Assembly (NCBI RefSeq): GCF_001692445.1
Contig: NZ_MAQA01000010.1
Location: forward strand, 1 to 64,000
Length of the DNA stretch: 64,000 nt
Source: Oerskovia enterophila
Lineage (GTDB): Bacteria > Actinomycetota > Actinomycetes > Actinomycetales > Cellulomonadaceae
Reading direction: 5' to 3'
Each line of letters opens with the position of its first letter. Positions within the stretch are counted from its first letter, which is position 1. Below are positions 15,040 to 23,801 of the stretch, one piece after another. The translations under genes were made by a program, and so were the position numbers. Under the pieces are notes generated by a model. The model made no database searches. It had not been told where the DNA came from and saw only the letters and a list, made by a program, of their open reading frames with translations.

Positions 15040-17609
15040 TTGCGAACCTCCACCGTGCGGGCGATCACCGGGTTGTTGTCCGAGGGCTCGCCCGGGCGGG
15101 CCGGGCGCACCTGCCCGCGCACGCCCACGTAGGCGAGGTCGGGGTCGTGCTGGTCGGGGGCGTTGACGAACGACACGAACCGCGACAGGCGGTCCGGGTC
15201 GTCGAGGGTCTGGGCCCACTCGTCGACGTACGACTCGACGTGCTGCGCGATCTCGGCCTCGAGGTCGGCAGCGATGCCGAGCGAGTCCTCGACCAGGACC
15301 TTGCGCAGCTCGACGATCCCGCCCGGGAAGTCCGCGACCCAGGGAGCCGTGCGCTGCAACCGGTCCGCGGTCCGCACGTAGTACGCGAGGAACCGGTCGA
15401 TCACGGCCACGAGCCGTTCGTCGTCGAGGTCCTCCGCGAGGAGCTCGGCGTGCCGCGGGGTGAAGCCGCCGTTGCCGCCCACGTACACGTTCCAGCCCTT
15501 CTCGGTCGCGATCACCCCCACGTCCTTGCCGCGGGCCTCGGCGCACTCGCGTGCACACCCCGAGACGCCGACCTTGAACTTGTGCGGCGAGCGCAGCCCG
15601 CGGTACCGCAGCTCGAGGCGGACGGCCATGCCCACCGAGTCCTGGACCCCGAACCGGCACCACGAGGAACCGACGCACGACTTCACTGCTCGCAGCGACT
15701 TGCCGTAGGCCTGGCCCGACTCCATGCCGGCGTCGACCAGGCGGCGCCAGATCTCGGGGAGCTGGTCGATCCGCGCCCCGAACAGCCCGATGCGCTGGGC
15801 TCCCGTGACGCGTGTGTAGAGCCCGAAGTCCTTCGCGACCTGCCCGATCACGATGAGGTTCTCGGGCGTGATCTCCCCGGCCGGGACGCGCGGCACCACC
15901 GAGTAGGTGCCGTCCTTCTGCAGGTTGGCGAGCGCCCGGTCGTTGGTGTCCTGGAGCGCGGCCTGCTCGCCGTCGAGGATGTACCCGCCCCACAGCGACG
16001 CGAGGATCGAGGCCACGACGGGCTTGCAGACCACGCAGCCGCGACCCGTGCCGTGCGCCGCGACGATCTGGGTGAAGGTCCGCAGCCCGTCCTGACGCAC
16101 GAGGGCGAACAGCTCGGCGCGCGACATCGAGAAGTGCTCGCACATGGCCTTCGACACCGTCACGCCGCTCGCCTCGAGCGCGGTGTTGACGATCTTGGTG
16201 AGCACCGGCACGCACGACCCGCACACCGTCCCGGCCTTGGTGCAGGCCTTGACCTCGCCCACGCTCGTGCAGCCGTGCTCGGTCACGGCCCCCCGGACCG
16301 TCCCGGCCGTGACGTTCGCGCACGAGCAGACCACGACGTCGTCGGGCAGGTCGCCCCCGATCGCCGGTGCCCCGCCCTCCGGGGCGAGGAACGCCGACGG
16401 GTCCGCGCCCAGCGAGCGCCCCAGCATGGGGCGCAGCGACGCGTACAGCGCCGCGTCCCCCACGAAGACCCCGCCGAGCAGCGTGCGCGCGTCGTCCGAG
16501 ACGACGAGCTTGCGATACGTGCGGGCGACGGGGTCCGCGAACGTGACCTCGAGCGCTCCGGGAGTCAGCCCGAACACGTCACCGAAGCTCGCGGCCTCGA
16601 TGTCCACGCCCTTGAGCTTGGTCCCCTCGGGGGCCGGGGAGTACGTGGCGCTGCCGCCCAGCAGTCGGTCCACCACGACGTCGGCCATGGCGTTGCCGGG
16701 CGCGACCAGGCCCACGCACTGGTCCTCGAACGACGCGCACTCGCCCGCGGCCCACACGGTCGGGTCCGAGGTGTGGCACGCCGCACCCACGACGACGCCG
16801 CCGCGCTCGCCGATCGCCAGGCCCGCCTCGCGCGCCACGCGGTCACGCGGGCGGATGCCCGTCGAGAAGATCACGACGTCGGCCGGGATGCGCGACCCGT
16901 CGGAGAGGTCCATGGTCCCCACGGCACCGTCGCCCGCGGCCGTGAGCCCCGTCGCGCCCGTCGACGTCCGCACGTCGATACCGCGGTCCGTCACGAGCAC
17001 GCGCAGCGCCTCGCCGCCCGCGTCGTCGAGCTGGACGCTCATGAGCCGGTCGGCGAACTCCACGACCGTCGCGGACGTGCCGAGCCCTTGGAGCGCGGCT
17101 GCGGCCTCGAGCCCCAGCACGCCTCCCCCGACCACGACGCCGTGCAGCGTGCGCCCCAGCCGCTCGGTGCGCAGCTTGACGTACTCGCGAAGCGCCTGGA
17201 CGTCGGCCATGGTCCGGTAGCTGAAGACCCCCGGCAGGTCGGTGCCCTCGGTCCGCGGCGTCCACGCCCACGAGCCGGTCGCCAGGACCAGGTGGTCGTA
17301 CGCGAGGACCCGGCCCGACCGCGTGGTGACGGTCTGCGCCTCGCGGTCCACGGCCGCGACCGCGTCGCCCGTGACCAGCTCGGTGCGCGGGTCCTCCCAG
17401 ACGGCAGGGTCCATCGTGAGGTCGTCGGCCGAGCGGCCGCCGAAGAACTCGGACAGGTGGACGCGGTCGTAGGGGGCACGGTCCTCGTCGCCGACGACGG
17501 ACACCCGCCACTCCCCCTCGGGCGAGCGTGCGATCATCTGGCTCACGAATCGGTGGGCGACCATGCCGGCGCCGACCACCACGACGCGACCGGGGGTGGG
17601 AGTGCTCAT
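15036..17609 (-). CDS. nirB: Nitrite reductase (NADH) large subunit
   Basis: An 857-residue siroheme nitrite reductase. The N-terminal FAD/NAD half has VVVGAGMVAHRF and VVVGGGVLGLEAAAAL dinucleotide folds. A BFD-like [2Fe-2S] region follows (VVCSCANVTAG through CTKAGTVCGSC). The C-terminal sulfite/nitrite reductase half carries the siroheme-[4Fe-4S] ligands as CVGSSWC and CAREC (C-x5-C and C-x3-C). It reduces nitrite to ammonium with six electrons from NADH. The start ATG 17609 is at the FAD motif; the frame is open another 33 codons without support. No nitrate reductase or transporter is in the window. Confidence 0.95.
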   Translation of the reverse strand: MSTPTPGRVVVVGAGMVAHRFVSQMIARSPEGEWRVSVVGDEDRAPYDRVHLSEFFGGRSADDLTMDPAVWEDPRTELVTGDAVAAVDREAQTVTTRSGRVLAYDHLVLATGSWAWTPRTEGTDLPGVFSYRTMADVQALREYVKLRTERLGRTLHGVVVGGGVLGLEAAAALQGLGTSATVVEFADRLMSVQLDDAGGEALRVLVTDRGIDVRTSTGATGLTAAGDGAVGTMDLSDGSRIPADVVIFSTGIRPRDRVAREAGLAIGERGGVVVGAACHTSDPTVWAAGECASFEDQCVGLVAPGNAMADVVVDRLLGGSATYSPAPEGTKLKGVDIEAASFGDVFGLTPGALEVTFADPVARTYRKLVVSDDARTLLGGVFVGDAALYASLRPMLGRSLGADPSAFLAPEGGAPAIGGDLPDDVVVCSCANVTAGTVRGAVTEHGCTSVGEVKACTKAGTVCGSCVPVLTKIVNTALEASGVTVSKAMCEHFSMSRAELFALVRQDGLRTFTQIVAAHGTGRGCVVCKPVVASILASLWGGYILDGEQAALQDTNDRALANLQKDGTYSVVPRVPAGEITPENLIVIGQVAKDFGLYTRVTGAQRIGLFGARIDQLPEIWRRLVDAGMESGQAYGKSLRAVKSCVGSSWCRFGVQDSVGMAVRLELRYRGLRSPHKFKVGVSGCARECAEARGKDVGVIATEKGWNVYVGGNGGFTPRHAELLAEDLDDERLVAVIDRFLAYYVRTADRLQRTAPWVADFPGGIVELRKVLVEDSLGIAADLEAEIAQHVESYVDEWAQTLDDPDRLSRFVSFVNAPDQHDPDLAYVGVRGQVRPARPGEPSDNNPVIARTVEVRK

Positions 17610-17703
17610 CTGGGGGGGCCTCACAGGACGTTGGGGTGTGACGTGGAGCGACGTGACGAGTCGAGGCCGACCGGGGCGAGATCTGCCTCGCGCACCATCC
17701 TCG

Positions 17704-17730
17704 TCCATAGATACGAGGGATCCTGGTCAA
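17704..17730 (-). promoter_or_regulatory. Weak candidate promoter for nirBD
   Basis: On the minus strand TTGACC (17730-17725) precedes TATGGA (17709-17704) with a 15-base spacer, about 95 bases before the nirB start. The spacing is short, so this is tentative. No nitrogen-regulator site (GlnR type) was convincingly seen. Confidence 0.25.
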
Positions 17731-17847
17731 AACTGCTGATCAGCGCGTCGTGAGGACCTTCGAGGGGCTGTCGAGGGACCTTGGTCCCGAGAAAGTGTGA
17801 CCCACGACCGTGACGGACCGCACACCATGTGCACTCCTTCACAAGCG

Positions 17848-17853
17848 TAAAAT
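17848..17853 (+). promoter_or_regulatory. -10 element of mqo
   Basis: TAAAAT, a near-consensus -10 box, ends seven bases before the GTG at 17861, placing transcription start at or next to the start codon. No good -35 is present 17-18 bases upstream. Confidence 0.55.
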
Positions 17854-17860
17854 CGAGCGC

Positions 17861-19366
17861 GTGGCGACTAAGAAGACAACGGGTCAGAACACCATCGACG
17901 TAGCCCTCATCGGCGGCGGCATCATGAGTGCGACCCTCGGCGCCCTCCTGAAGCTCCTCGAGCCCTCGTGGACCATCAAGGTCTTCGAGCGCCTCGACGC
18001 GGTAGCCCAGGAGTCCTCCAACCCGTGGAACAACGCTGGCACCGGCCACGCCGCGCTCTGCGAGCTGAACTACACCCCCGAGAAGGCCGACGGCACCGTC
18101 GAGATCTCCAAGGCGGTCGCGATCAACGAGCAGTTCGAGGTGTCGCGCGAGTTCTGGCACCACCTGCTCACCGGCGGCCACCTGCCCGAGCCCGCGAGCT
18201 TCATCAGCCACACCCCGCACATGACGTTCGTGCGCGGCGCGGCCAACGTGGACTACCTCAAGCGCCGCTTCACCGCGCTGAGCGCCCACCCGCTGTTCAG
18301 CGAGATGGAGTTCACCGACGACCCCGCGGTCATCGCGCAGTGGGCACCTCTCCTGGTCCTCGACCGGGACAGCGACGAGGCCGTCGCGGCGACCCGCGCG
18401 ACGAGCGGCACCGACGTCGACTTCGGCGCCCTGACCTCCCAGCTCTTCGCCTACCTCACGGCCAACGGCGTCGAGCTGAACCTCCAGCACGAGGTCAACC
18501 GGCTCAAGAAGCGCAAGGACGGCACCTGGGACGTCACCGTCAAGGACGTGTCCTGGAACGCCAAGGCCGCCCCGCGCACCGTCAACGCGCGCTTCGTGTT
18601 CGTCGGCGCGGGCGGTGGCGCGCTGCCGCTCCTGCAGAAGGCGGGCATCAAGGAGGCCAAGGGCTACGGCGGCTTCCCCATCAGCGGTGAGTTCCTGCGG
18701 ACGGACGACCCGGAGCTCGTCGCGCAGCACCAGGCCAAGGTCTACGGCAAGGCCGACGTCGGCTCGCCGCCCATGTCCGTCCCGCACCTCGACACCCGCG
18801 TGGTCGACGGCAAGACGTACCTGATGTTCGGCCCGTACGCCGGGTTCAGCCCCAAGTACCTCAAGAAGGGCTCGCTGCTGGACCTGTTCACCTCGCTGCG
18901 GACCCACAACATCGGGTCGATGCTCGGTGCGGGCCTCAAGAACATCGACCTCACCCAGTACCTGGTGGGCCAGCTCCTCGCGAGCCCCGAGTCCAAGTTC
19001 ACGGCGCTCCAGGGCTTCATGCCCACCGCGCACCCCAAGGACTGGGAGAAGATCACCGCGGGCCAGCGCGTCCAGGTCATCAAGAAGGACCCGAAGAAGG
19101 GCGGCGTGCTCGAGTTCGGCACCGAGGTCATCGCGGCCGCAGACGGCTCGATCGCCGGCCTCCTGGGCGCGTCGCCGGGCGCCTCGACCGCGGTCCCCGC
19201 GATGATCGACCTGCTCGAGCGCTGCTTCCCGCAGCAGTTCGCCGCCTGGCGTCCCGAGCTCGCGACCATGATCCCGAGCCTCGGCCAGGCCCAGTGGGAG
19301 GCGACCGAGCTCGACTCGCTCTCCGCTGCCGCCGGCCCCTCGGAGGAGGCGGTCGGCGCCCGCTGA
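17861..19366 (+). CDS. mqo: Malate:quinone oxidoreductase
   Basis: A 501-residue peripheral-membrane FAD enzyme oxidising L-malate to oxaloacetate and passing electrons to the quinone pool. It has the FAD-binding [19 protein letters not shown] segment, the [23 protein letters not shown] block and [10 protein letters not shown], all typical of Mqo. The frame opens at 17810, but GTG 17861 is preferred. It gives the normal length, and a TAAAAT -10 box sits seven bases before it, so the upstream ATG would not be transcribed. A 15-bp terminator hairpin follows the stop. Confidence 0.95.
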   Translation: MATKKTTGQNTIDVALIGGGIMSATLGALLKLLEPSWTIKVFERLDAVAQESSNPWNNAGTGHAALCELNYTPEKADGTVEISKAVAINEQFEVSREFWHHLLTGGHLPEPASFISHTPHMTFVRGAANVDYLKRRFTALSAHPLFSEMEFTDDPAVIAQWAPLLVLDRDSDEAVAATRATSGTDVDFGALTSQLFAYLTANGVELNLQHEVNRLKKRKDGTWDVTVKDVSWNAKAAPRTVNARFVFVGAGGGALPLLQKAGIKEAKGYGGFPISGEFLRTDDPELVAQHQAKVYGKADVGSPPMSVPHLDTRVVDGKTYLMFGPYAGFSPKYLKKGSLLDLFTSLRTHNIGSMLGAGLKNIDLTQYLVGQLLASPESKFTALQGFMPTAHPKDWEKITAGQRVQVIKKDPKKGGVLEFGTEVIAAADGSIAGLLGASPGASTAVPAMIDLLERCFPQQFAAWRPELATMIPSLGQAQWEATELDSLSAAAGPSEEAVGAR

Positions 19367-19387
19367 CCCCGCACCGCTGAACGCACC

Positions 19388-19421
19388 GACGCCCCGGTCT
19401 CCACACGGAGACCGGGGCGTC
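19388..19421 (+). terminator. Terminator hairpin after mqo
   Basis: A perfect 15-bp stem (19388-19402 with 19407-19421) with a four-base loop lies 22 bases after the mqo stop. No U-tract follows, as is common in high-GC actinobacteria. Confidence 0.8.
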
Positions 19422-19468
19422 GTGCTGTGCGGCGCCGTACCGTCCGATCGCTCGTAGCCCGGGCGTCG

Positions 19469-19660
19469 CTACCGCCGCGCACCGACCAGGTCGACCTGCC
19501 GACGCGGGTCCCCCCGCCCGGCCGGCGGCAGGGTCCATCCGTCGTCCGTCCCGGCGGGGAACCGGCCTCCTGCCGGCGGGCGCCGCAGCGCCATCACCAC
19601 GAGCGGCGCCACGAGCGCCGCGATCACGACCAGTCTCATCACGAGCTCCAGGATGTCCAT
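19469..19660 (-). CDS. Small single-span membrane protein
   Basis: A 63-residue protein with one hydrophobic N-terminal helix (MDILELVMRLVVIAALVAPL and VVMA), then a short Arg/Pro/Gly-rich cytoplasmic-type tail with DDGW. GGAGG lies about five bases before ATG 19660, which supports translation and the start. It is divergent from the GlxA-type regulator. No family is recognised and its function is unknown. Confidence 0.6.
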   Translation of the reverse strand: MDILELVMRLVVIAALVAPLVVMALRRPPAGGRFPAGTDDGWTLPPAGRGDPRRQVDLVGARR

Positions 19661-19714
19661 GCCTCCACCCTGGTCCGGCCGCGCGGCGCGCACGAGTGGC
19701 AGGAGGGACAGGTA

Positions 19715-19743
19715 TCGACAAGATCCTGCCAGCGGCGTAGCGT
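19715..19743 (+). promoter_or_regulatory. Promoter of the GlxA-type regulator
   Basis: TCGACA (19715-19720), a 17-base spacer and TAGCGT (19738-19743) end six bases before ATG 19750. This is the same arrangement and -35 sequence as the TetR promoter at 12453. Confidence 0.6.
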
Positions 19744-19749
19744 CGAAGG

Positions 19750-20703
19750 ATGTTGCGCACCGTGGCGGCCGTCGTGGCCGACGGACTGGCCCCGTTCGAG
19801 TTCGGCGTCGTGTGCGAGGTCTTCGGCCTCGACCGCACGGACGACGGCGTGCCCCTGGTCGACTTCCGCGTCTGCGGCCCGGTCGCGGGAGTCCCTGTCC
19901 GCACGAGCATGGGCGCCTCGCTGATCCCCGACCACGGCCTCGACGCGCTCGAGGACGCGGACCTCATCGCGATCCCCGCGCTCCTCATCCGCGACGAGTA
20001 CCCGCGGGAGATCATCGACGCCCTGCGCGCGGCCCACGCCCGCGGCGCGGTCCTCCTGAGCGTCTGCTCGGGCTCGTTCCTCCTCGCCGAGGCGGGGCTC
20101 GTCGACGGGCGCCGCATCACGACGCACTGGCGCCACGCCGACGAGCTCACAGCACGGTTCCCGCAGGTCGAGGTGGACCCGGACGTCCTGTTCGTCGACG
20201 ACGGCGACATCATCACGAGCGCGGGCACGGCCGCGGGGATCGACGCGTGCCTGCACATCGTGCGCAAGGAGTTCGGCAGCGCGGCGGCCAACGCGATCGC
20301 GCGCCGCATGGTCGTCCCTCCCCAGCGCGACGGCGGCCAGCGCCAGTACATCGACCGCCCCGTGCCGCAGTGCGAGGAGCAGAGCATCCGCGAGGTGCTC
20401 GCCTGGATGGACGAGCACCTCGACGAGCCCCAGACCGTCGAGGACCTCGCGCGCCGCGCCCACCTGTCGACGCGCACGTTCGCGCGGACGTTCGTCGCCG
20501 AGACCGGGACCACCCCCATGCAGTGGCTCGCGACCCAGCGCGTGCACCACGCGCGGACGCTGCTCGAGGAGTCGGGCCTCGACCTCGAGGAGATCGCGCG
20601 CCTGAGCGGGTTCGGGTCGGCCGCGCTGCTGCGCCACCACTTCCGGCGCGCGGTCGGCGTCCCGCCGACCGACTACCGCCAGACGTTCCGCCACGCGTCC
20701 TGA
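19750..20703 (+). CDS. GlxA family transcriptional regulator (DJ-1/PfpI plus AraC)
   Basis: A 317-residue fusion. The N-terminal class I amidotransferase-like (DJ-1/PfpI) domain (1-190) has the nucleophile-elbow cysteine C106 in SVCSGSFLLAEAG. The C-terminal AraC domain has two helix-turn-helices (TVEDLARRAHLSTRTFARTF and LDLEEIARLSGFGSAALLRHHF). Family members sense small molecules such as glycine betaine or carnitine derivatives, or formaldehyde-type stress, and activate neighbouring genes. The downstream AKR/6PGDH pair is a plausible target, though this is inference. The ATG sits six bases after TAGCGT. Confidence 0.9.
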   Translation: MLRTVAAVVADGLAPFEFGVVCEVFGLDRTDDGVPLVDFRVCGPVAGVPVRTSMGASLIPDHGLDALEDADLIAIPALLIRDEYPREIIDALRAAHARGAVLLSVCSGSFLLAEAGLVDGRRITTHWRHADELTARFPQVEVDPDVLFVDDGDIITSAGTAAGIDACLHIVRKEFGSAAANAIARRMVVPPQRDGGQRQYIDRPVPQCEEQSIREVLAWMDEHLDEPQTVEDLARRAHLSTRTFARTFVAETGTTPMQWLATQRVHHARTLLEESGLDLEEIARLSGFGSAALLRHHFRRAVGVPPTDYRQTFRHAS

Positions 20704-20763
20704 GTCGCGCCCGGGTGAGGCGACCGGCCGGGCGCGCGGCGCCGTCGGGCGCGGTTCTACACG

Positions 20764-20791
20764 TTGCACGACGACGGCACGCGCCTAGGGT
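20764..20791 (+). promoter_or_regulatory. Candidate promoter of the 20829 aldo/keto reductase
   Basis: TTGCAC (20764-20769), a 16-base spacer and TAGGGT (20786-20791) lie about 37 bases before ATG 20829. Confidence 0.45.
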
Positions 20792-20828
20792 CGAAGGGTC
20801 CGGTCCCGTACGACGCGAGGCGCGCTCC

Positions 20829-21659
20829 ATGACCATCCCCACCACCCTGCTGTCCTCGGGCCACCCCATGCCGCTCCTGGGCCTGGGCACCTGGCCGCTC
20901 GACGACCACGCCTCGGCGCGGGCGGTCGAGAGCGCGATGGGCCTCGGCTACCGGCTCGTGGACACCGCGTCCCGCTACGAGAACGAGGTCGGGGTGGGGC
21001 AGGGCCTCGCCGCGTCGGGCGTGGACCGCGCCGAGCTGTTCATCACGACCAAGCTCCGCGGGGCGGACCAGGGGTACGACGCGACCCGCGACGCGCTGCA
21101 CGCGAGCCTCGACCGGCTGGGTCTCGACTACGTCGACCTCTACCTGATCCACTGGCCCCTCCCCCGCCTCGACCGGTACGTCGAGTCCTACCGCGCGATG
21201 ATCGACCTCGCCGCCGAGGGCCTGGTCCGCAGCATCGGCGTCTCGAACTTCCGCGAGCACCACCTGGACCGGCTGATCGCGGAGACGAGCCACGTCCCGG
21301 CCGTGAACCAGATCCAGCTCTCGCCCGCGCTCGCACGCACCGACCTGCGCCGGTACCTCACCGACCGCGGCATCACGGTCGAGGGCTGGAGCCCGCTCGG
21401 GCAGGAGGAAGGCGTGCTGACCGAACCCGTGATCCAGGAGATCGCCGCCGCCCACGGACGCTCGCCCGGCCAGGTCGTGCTGCGCTGGCACGTCCAGCAG
21501 GGCATCGTCACGATCCCCAAGTCCGCGAGCCCCGAGCGCCAGCGTTCCAACGCCGAGATCTTCGACTTCGCCCTCACCGAGGACGACATGGCCCGGATCG
21601 CGGGCCTCGACCGCGGCGAGGACGCCGCGCGCGACTCCGACGAGCACGAGGAGTTCTGA
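20829..21659 (+). CDS. Aldo/keto reductase (2,5-diketo-D-gluconate reductase type)
   Basis: A 276-residue (alpha/beta)8 NADPH-dependent reductase. The catalytic tetrad is intact: D45, Y50 (VDTASRYENE), K75 (TTKLRG) and H108 (LIHWPLP). The C-terminal cofactor segment IPKSASPERQRSN binds NADPH. It should reduce aldehydes or ketones in the cytoplasm, substrate unknown. The stop and the next ATG overlap by one base (TGATG), so the two genes are one operon. Confidence 0.9.
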   Translation: MTIPTTLLSSGHPMPLLGLGTWPLDDHASARAVESAMGLGYRLVDTASRYENEVGVGQGLAASGVDRAELFITTKLRGADQGYDATRDALHASLDRLGLDYVDLYLIHWPLPRLDRYVESYRAMIDLAAEGLVRSIGVSNFREHHLDRLIAETSHVPAVNQIQLSPALARTDLRRYLTDRGITVEGWSPLGQEEGVLTEPVIQEIAAAHGRSPGQVVLRWHVQQGIVTIPKSASPERQRSNAEIFDFALTEDDMARIAGLDRGEDAARDSDEHEEF

Positions 21660-22552
21660 TGAGCGACCTGCCGACCGTCACGGTCCTGGGCACCGGGACC
21701 ATGGGCACGGGCGTGGCGCACTCGCTGCTGCGCGAGGGCTTCGACGTCACGGTGTGGAACCGCACCGGGTCGCGCGCCGCGCCGCTCGCCGACGCCGGAG
21801 CACGCGTGGCACCGACCGCGGCGCAGGCGGCCCACGGTGCCGACGTCGTGCTCAGCATCCTGTTCGACACGGCTGCGGTCCTCGACGTCCTCGACGCCGC
21901 GGGCCCCTCGGTCGGCACCGGCGCGGTATGGGTCCAGGCGTCGACGATCGGGCGCGACGGGACGGCCATCGTCGTCGAGCGTGCGCGACAGCTCGGCGTG
22001 ACCCTGGTCGAGGCCAACCTGCTCGGCACCAGGCAGCCCGCCGAGGAAGGGAAGCTCACGGTGCTCGCAGCGGGCGACCCCGACGTCCTGGCCGGCGTCG
22101 CCCCCGTGCTCGACGCGATCTCGGCCAAGGTCGTGATCGCGGGCACCGAGGTGGGGCAGGGCACCGCCCTCAAGCTCGCGTGCAACGCCTGGCTCGCGAC
22201 GATCACGGCCGGCACGGCACAGTCGATCGCCCTCGCCCGCGCCGAGGGGATCGACCCGCACCTGTTCCTGGACGCCATCGCGGGCGGCACGTCCGACTCC
22301 CCCTACGCCCACCTCAAGGGAGCCGAGATGATCGCGGGCGAGTTCGCCCCGCAGTTCGCGCTCGACGGGCTCCGCAAGGACATCGGCCTCATCTCGGAGG
22401 CCGCGGCCCAGGCGCACCTGGACCCCGCGCTGCTCGACGCGCTGACCGACCTCTACGGCAGCGCGGCCGCGCGCGGGCACGGCCGCGACGACATCGCGGC
22501 CGTGTACACGGCGTTCGGCACGGCCCGCGCGCCGTCGCCGGGTCGCGACTGA
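21659..22552 (+). CDS. NAD(P)-dependent oxidoreductase, 6PGDH/3-hydroxyisobutyrate dehydrogenase family
   Basis: A 297-residue beta-hydroxyacid dehydrogenase. A Rossmann fold TVTVLGTGTMGTGVAHSLL and a following VTVWNRTGSRA (Arg at the 2'-phosphate position suggests NADP) lead to the helical C-terminal domain with GQGTALKLACNAW, where the lysine matches the family's catalytic lysine. It may act on small hydroxyacids or as an imine reductase-like enzyme. It is translated from the same mRNA as the preceding aldo/keto reductase. Confidence 0.85.
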   Translation: MSDLPTVTVLGTGTMGTGVAHSLLREGFDVTVWNRTGSRAAPLADAGARVAPTAAQAAHGADVVLSILFDTAAVLDVLDAAGPSVGTGAVWVQASTIGRDGTAIVVERARQLGVTLVEANLLGTRQPAEEGKLTVLAAGDPDVLAGVAPVLDAISAKVVIAGTEVGQGTALKLACNAWLATITAGTAQSIALARAEGIDPHLFLDAIAGGTSDSPYAHLKGAEMIAGEFAPQFALDGLRKDIGLISEAAAQAHLDPALLDALTDLYGSAAARGHGRDDIAAVYTAFGTARAPSPGRD

Positions 22553-22641
22553 CCTGCACGCCGGCGGCACCTCCGGGCACGCAGGCCGGGACCTCGACGA
22601 GATGTCAGCCGGCCGGGCCGTCTGCGTCGACGGCGCGGCGC

Positions 22642-22657
22642 GGCGCGGAGCCGCGCC
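22642..22657. terminator. Possible short hairpin between convergent genes
   Basis: GGCGCGG (22642-22648) and CCGCGCC (22651-22657) can pair around a tight loop inside a GC-rich stretch between two convergent genes. The stem is short; this is a weak call. Confidence 0.3.
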
Positions 22658-22682
22658 TGCGCCCGCGCCAAGACGTCGCAGG

Positions 22683-23498
22683 TCAGGCTGCGGCGCGTCC
22701 GTGACGCCAGTACCCGATGAAGTCGACGTGCGCCTTGGGGACCCCACGGTCGTTCACGAGGTGACGGCGCGCCCCCGTGACGAGGCTCGACTCACCGACC
22801 ACGTAGGCGTAGACGTCGCCGGACGGCAGGTCCGCCCGCTTGAGCACGTCCAGCGCGAGCCGCCCGGGGACCGCGTGCGGGTCGGACCCGTGCTCGTCGC
22901 GCGCGACCCACCGGAGCTCCACCCCGGCCGGGACGCGGAACTCCTGGGCGTCGGCCGCGTGCGGGAGCTCGACGATCGCGACCCCGCGCGCGTCGTCGGG
23001 CAGCGAGGCGCAGATGCCCGCGACCGCGGGCAGGCCCGTCTCGTCCGCGACCAGGAGCGTCCAGTCGTGCGGGACGCGCGGGTTGTAGCCGACCCCCTGG
23101 TCGAGGATGCCCACGGGATGACCGGCGCTCGCTCCGAGCGCGAACGCCGACGCCGGCCCGCCGTCCTCGTGCGCGACGAAGTCGATGTCGATCTCACGAT
23201 CCGCCGGGCGCGCGTCCCGGACCGTGTAGTTGCGGACCCACGGCCGCCGCGCCTTGGGCGTCGCGAGGTACTGCACGTACCAGAGCCCCGAGGTGGCGGT
23301 CGGCAGTCGCAGCGACTCCTGCTCGTCCCGGGGCAGGAAGAGGCGGAACCACTGGTCGAACCCCATGGGCGAGAAGTGCTCGACCCCCTCGCCGCCGACC
23401 GTGACCCGCACGATCGACGGGCTCACCCGCTGCGAGGCGACCACCTCCGCGGCGACGACCTGCACGACGGACGGCTTGACCATCTGGAACCCGGCCAC
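22683..23498 (-). CDS. Siderophore-interacting protein (ferric-siderophore reductase)
   Basis: A 271-residue FAD/NADPH reductase of the SIP (ViuB-like) family. It has the FAD-binding block RNYTVRDARPADREIDIDFVAH, the NAD-site segment DWTLLVADETGLPAVAGICASL and a C-terminal KAHVDFIGYWRHGR. It releases iron from imported ferric siderophores by reduction in the cytoplasm. The start is GTG 23498 with GGAG four bases upstream; an in-frame ATG at 23483 is an alternative. An IdeR/DmdR-type iron box lies 21 bases upstream, so it is predicted to be switched on in low iron. Confidence 0.9.
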   Translation of the reverse strand: MAGFQMVKPSVVQVVAAEVVASQRVSPSIVRVTVGGEGVEHFSPMGFDQWFRLFLPRDEQESLRLPTATSGLWYVQYLATPKARRPWVRNYTVRDARPADREIDIDFVAHEDGGPASAFALGASAGHPVGILDQGVGYNPRVPHDWTLLVADETGLPAVAGICASLPDDARGVAIVELPHAADAQEFRVPAGVELRWVARDEHGSDPHAVPGRLALDVLKRADLPSGDVYAYVVGESSLVTGARRHLVNDRGVPKAHVDFIGYWRHGRAAA

Positions 23499-23518
23499 GA
23501 CACTCCTCTGCTCGGAAA

Positions 23519-23537
23519 GAAGGCCAGGCTAACCTAA
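23519..23537 (-). promoter_or_regulatory. IdeR/DtxR-type iron box
   Basis: The 19-base site matches the IdeR consensus (TTAGGTTAGGCTAACCTAA) at 15 positions, with the right half AGGCTAACCTAA complete. It is 21 bases from the start of the siderophore-interacting reductase, the position expected for iron-dependent repression. Confidence 0.8.
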
Positions 23538-23801
23538 CTGCCGACCGGTCGTCACCGTCGTCCACGAGCGCGGCACAGGCCGGCACGGCCCTCGCTTCCC
23601 GGCCCGCGACACGCCCGAGCAGGCGTCCCGACTGGGCTGCGCGACGTCGCCGTTCCCGTACCGACTCGGCCGGGTCCGCACCGGACCTTCGTCCTTTCTC
23701 CACGCCGATGCCGACGCCACACGTAGACTCGGGCCATCTGTACAACGGGCATCTCGCTCACCCCGCGGCTGGGAAGTCGACCCCAGCCCTGTGAGGGACG
23801 C
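23538..23801. other. Intergenic region upstream of the desaturase
   Basis: These 264 bases hold no credible gene. A TAGACT near 23724 could be a -10 element for the desaturase, but no matching -35 is seen. Confidence 0.4.
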
